A stretch of 36,391 nucleotides of DNA. Source: Bifidobacteriaceae bacterium (GTDB lineage: Bacteria; Actinomycetota; Actinomycetes; Actinomycetales; WQXJ01). The notes beneath the pieces are model-generated. The model was not told the origin of the DNA, ran no database searches, and saw nothing but the letters and a program-made list of their open reading frames with translations. The stretch spans positions 1 to 36,391 of the forward strand of contig JAIRXP010000100.1 of NCBI GenBank assembly GCA_031268215.1. Direction: 5' to 3'. How positions within the stretch are numbered: position 1 is the first letter of the stretch; every line of letters starts with the position of its first letter. This document shows positions 33,655 through 36,391 of this stretch, piece after piece. Position numbers and translations under genes: made by a program.

Positions 33655-36135
33655 ATGAATAAGCACCGTACTCTAAGGCGTCTACTGGTCACGACAATGA
33701 TTGCCGCAATGCTGGGCTGCGGCGCTCCGAGACCTGCCGCCGGGTATGGGGATGCAGGCAGGTTCTCGCTATTATATGACCGGGAATATGAGGTCTTTGG
33801 AGGCGATCACATTCTGATCCCAGGAAAGTACAGTGATGGAGAGGCGTCTTTCTCGGATGAGTTCAATGTAAGGCTCGTAGGGGCTCCGTCTGCGATAGCC
33901 AATTGCGGATTCACATTAGAGCGCGACGGGTCTAAAGGCTCAATTCGCATAGATGTTCCCACGGGAACGCCGCCCGGCCACTATTGGGTCTTCGCGGAAA
34001 TTGAATTCTGGTCCTATTATTATGACGATGAAGACGGGCAGGTTCGTGGCAATAGGCACGTTATAGACACGGATGCCTTTGGCTTGAGTATAGTGGACGG
34101 AACGCGGAAGGCGGCCCTTATGCCGGTAGCCGGGCCCGTCCGCCTGTCCCCGGAGGGTGAAATGCGGCTGCGACTTGAGTACGAGCCGACTGGCGAAACC
34201 GATCCTTGCGGCGTATTGGCGGGGGATTGTTTTATGGAGTTTAGTCCCGGAGTGAATAGCGGAGTATCGCTCGGCGTGGGGGGTGTTGAGGGTTTTGTCT
34301 GGAGCGGGGATTTCTTGCGGGAGGTCATGGCCGGGGATTATTTTGTTACTATAATGTCTGAAACCGAGGGTGATTGTGTCTACGAGGGTGGGTCCGGGGA
34401 AGACTGCCGGAGACCGATATCGAACACGATCATGGTTACCGTTTCGCCGGCGGAGGAGCGGGTGCCGGCTATAGCCGATGGCAGCGACATTTATGCGTCG
34501 GTGGGTGAGTACTTGCAGCGACCGTTGACACGAGAAGCGGGATTGGTGACTCAGCTAACTGAATACACGTTCACGGCGCCGGTGCCAGACTGGTTGCACA
34601 TACAAGGGCCAAATCTCGTTTCTGGCTCTGGTTTTCTGTACGGTGTTCCGCCGGTGAAGGGTGTGTTTCCGGTGAGTGTGAAGGTTGAGAATGAGTATGG
34701 TACTGACTCTTGGTCGGGTTCGATTGTTGTTGGTGAACCGCCAGTGGTCACGACGGCTGGTTTGTCTGGTGGCGCGGTTGGGAGGAAGTACGGGGAAGTG
34801 TTGACAGCCTCCGGTGATCCAAGTATTGCGTGGAGTGTTGTGCCGGGTGGGGGTGGCTTACCAGACGGACTGGTACTTGACGGATCGACTGGGGCGATTT
34901 CGGGTACGCCTGAAACAGCGGGGGACTGGCATTTCACGGTACGCGCCTCAAACCAGTTCGGGTTCGAGGACAAGGCGTTACGGATTGAGGTCGTTGAGGA
35001 AGATGGGTTGTATACAGCGTCGGCAGGGGCCGGCGGGGTGGTGAGTGGGACCGTGTCTGGCCGGTATGCGGAAGGCGCGGTGATGGAGGCTGTGGCGGTT
35101 CCTGATGCAGGGTTCGTGTTTGATGGGTGGACGGTGACGGGAGTAACACTGCCGAGTGGGAAGGTGTCCTCAGAGCAGGCGTCCTTTGTGATGCCGGCTG
35201 GGGATGTGACGTTGCGGGCGGGTTTTGTTCGTGGATATGAGTTCCGGCGGCAGGCCGGCGGGGGTGGGAATGTGGTTGGTACACGGAATGGGTTGTATCG
35301 GATGGGTGAGGAGGTTCGGTTGCAGGCTAGGGCTGATGGTGGGTTTGAGTTCTTGGGTTGGACGGTGACGGGGGTGGTGTTGAAGGCGAATCAGATGCGG
35401 GATCGTGATTTGGTGTTCGCGATGCCGGCTAAGGGTGTGACGGTGACCGCTAATTTTAGGTTGCCGGAGCGTAAGGGTCCGCCGGATACTCAGGATCAGA
35501 CACCGGATGGGGGTTCGGGTGGTGGGGTGTTGGTTGTGCCGCCGGTTGAGCTGCCGTTTCCCGGTGGGGGTGTGAGGCCGCCGATGCCGGTGCCTGGATA
35601 TGTCGCGGGTAGTCCGCTGGTGTATCGGTTTGTGAATGGTGAGTTTCCTGGTGCGGTGTGGGACGGGTTGGAGAGTGTGGTGGTTGATGGTCATGTGTTG
35701 AGCATGGTGGCCGAGGGTGATGGGTTGGTGCTGGGCGGGTTTCCTGGCTTTGATGGTCGGGTTGGGGTGGTCTCGCGGGGAAGTGTGGTGTTGACACTTG
35801 ATGTGGGGTTCCTTGATGGGCTGTCTGGGGGTGTTCATGTGGTTCAGGTTGGGTTTGGTCCATCCGCGGTCGGTGGTGGGCCTCAGGTGTTTGAGATGGA
35901 GTTCACGGTCGAGCCGGAAGATAGTGCCGGCTTGGGGGATGGTGTTGATGGCCTGGCTGGTGACAGCCAGCCGGGGGATGCTGGTGCGGGTTCAGGCGAC
36001 CTGTCAGGGGCAGGAGGGGACGGTGGTGTGTCGGGCGCCTTGTGGGGTGCTTTGGCGGCGGTTGGTGGCGTGTTCTTGGGCGTGTTGGTTGTGGCTGGGC
36101 GTCGGAAGGCTCGCCGGGAACGCAGTGTCGCTTGA
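33655..36135 (+). CDS. Large secreted, C-terminally membrane-anchored surface protein with Ig/putative He_PIG-like and InlB-type repeat domains
   Basis: N-terminal signal sequence (MNKHRTLRRLLVTTMIAAMLGCGAPRPAAG); LPDGLVLDGSTGAISGTPETAGDWHFTVRASNQFG; two FxGWTVTGV...FxMPAxxVTxxAxF repeats; C-terminal TM plus RRKARRERSVA. Confidence 0.78.
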   Translation: MNKHRTLRRLLVTTMIAAMLGCGAPRPAAGYGDAGRFSLLYDREYEVFGGDHILIPGKYSDGEASFSDEFNVRLVGAPSAIANCGFTLERDGSKGSIRIDVPTGTPPGHYWVFAEIEFWSYYYDDEDGQVRGNRHVIDTDAFGLSIVDGTRKAALMPVAGPVRLSPEGEMRLRLEYEPTGETDPCGVLAGDCFMEFSPGVNSGVSLGVGGVEGFVWSGDFLREVMAGDYFVTIMSETEGDCVYEGGSGEDCRRPISNTIMVTVSPAEERVPAIADGSDIYASVGEYLQRPLTREAGLVTQLTEYTFTAPVPDWLHIQGPNLVSGSGFLYGVPPVKGVFPVSVKVENEYGTDSWSGSIVVGEPPVVTTAGLSGGAVGRKYGEVLTASGDPSIAWSVVPGGGGLPDGLVLDGSTGAISGTPETAGDWHFTVRASNQFGFEDKALRIEVVEEDGLYTASAGAGGVVSGTVSGRYAEGAVMEAVAVPDAGFVFDGWTVTGVTLPSGKVSSEQASFVMPAGDVTLRAGFVRGYEFRRQAGGGGNVVGTRNGLYRMGEEVRLQARADGGFEFLGWTVTGVVLKANQMRDRDLVFAMPAKGVTVTANFRLPERKGPPDTQDQTPDGGSGGGVLVVPPVELPFPGGGVRPPMPVPGYVAGSPLVYRFVNGEFPGAVWDGLESVVVDGHVLSMVAEGDGLVLGGFPGFDGRVGVVSRGSVVLTLDVGFLDGLSGGVHVVQVGFGPSAVGGGPQVFEMEFTVEPEDSAGLGDGVDGLAGDSQPGDAGAGSGDLSGAGGDGGVSGALWGALAAVGGVFLGVLVVAGRRKARRERSVA
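35020..35460 (+). repeat. Two tandem InlB B-repeat-like modules
   Basis: GGVVSGTVSGRYAEGAVMEAVAVPDAGFVFDGWTVTGV...FVMPAGDVTLRAGF and GGNVVGTRNGLYRMGEEVRLQARADGGFEFLGWTVTGV...FAMPAKGVTVTANF. Confidence 0.7.
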
Positions 36136-36187
36136 GCCGGGTGAAGGGCGCGGCTTTCTGGCCAAGGTCGGGGTGAGTTGTGACTGT

Positions 36188-36391
36188 TTAGCTGGTCGGC
36201 TCGGCGGGTGGGGTTGAGGCTGGAACGTTTGGGTCGGCATCGGCGGCGCTATCCGCAACCGGGGGAGCTGCCAGGGCGGCACCAATAGCGGTGGTCAGCG
36301 GGATGGCCAGGACCAGGCCGATCGACGCGACCAGTGTGCGGACCAGTTCCTCGGCGACTTCCTCGAAGGTCAGAACATCGGTCACGGAATG
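36188..36391 (-). CDS. C-terminus of YibE/F-like membrane protein (5' end outside window)
   Basis: Frame open to window edge; TDVLTFEEVAEELVRTLVASIGLVLAIPLTTAIGAALAA resembles the YibE/F C-terminal helix. Confidence 0.6.
   Translation of the reverse strand, partial: HSVTDVLTFEEVAEELVRTLVASIGLVLAIPLTTAIGAALAAPPVADSAADADPNVPASTPPAEPTS

Noticed and set aside
33655-33760. Lipoprotein lipobox in the surface protein (AAMLGC)
   Set aside because: -3/-2 residues (M, L) fit the lipobox consensus poorly; treated as an ordinary signal peptide with a C-terminal TM anchor.
35170-35838. 222-aa minus-strand ORF rich in H/P/T/Q
   Set aside because: By-product of the G/T skew of the surface-protein gene; low-complexity translation.
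1-36391. CRISPR arrays, transposases, tRNA/rRNA genes
   Set aside because: No regularly spaced repeats, no transposase-like ORF and no convincing tRNA cloverleaf were recognised by eye; the only site-specific recombinase is XerC in its core context.

Overview
This is a high-GC actinobacterial chromosome segment, mostly core genes in a typical actinobacterial order: an APH-like kinase / uvrD2 divergent pair, a ThiF-like E1, rplS-rnhB-lepB-DUF2469-lepB-yraN-comM-dprA-xerC, an M23 peptidase, rpsB-tsf-pyrH-frr-cdsA-rlmN-DivIVA-like, an SLC13 transporter, a DUF6191-like gene, rpsO-pnp-M16, dapB and dinG. From about 30.5 kb the content becomes accessory: a DUF6882-like gene, a decayed TacA-type antitoxin, two PIN-domain toxin-antitoxin pairs on the minus strand, and a large InlB-repeat surface protein with strong G/T skew. 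The window opens inside the 3' end of an RTX-type protein and closes inside a YibE/F-like gene. No CRISPR array, transposase, rRNA or convincing tRNA was seen. I found no clear new multi-gene protein system. The most interesting unexplained signals are non-coding: a candidate rplS (L19) leader RNA, candidate leaders for rpsB, rpsO and pnp, hairpins built over stop codons, a -10/start-codon spacing pattern suggesting leaderless transcripts, DnaA-box matches upstream of DNA-processing genes, and repeat/palindrome clusters around the toxin-antitoxin genes. Protein-level oddities include a roughly 220-aa acidic tail on ribosomal protein S2, an Ala-rich insert inside the XerC catalytic domain, tandem signal peptidases, and an orphan E1-like protein.
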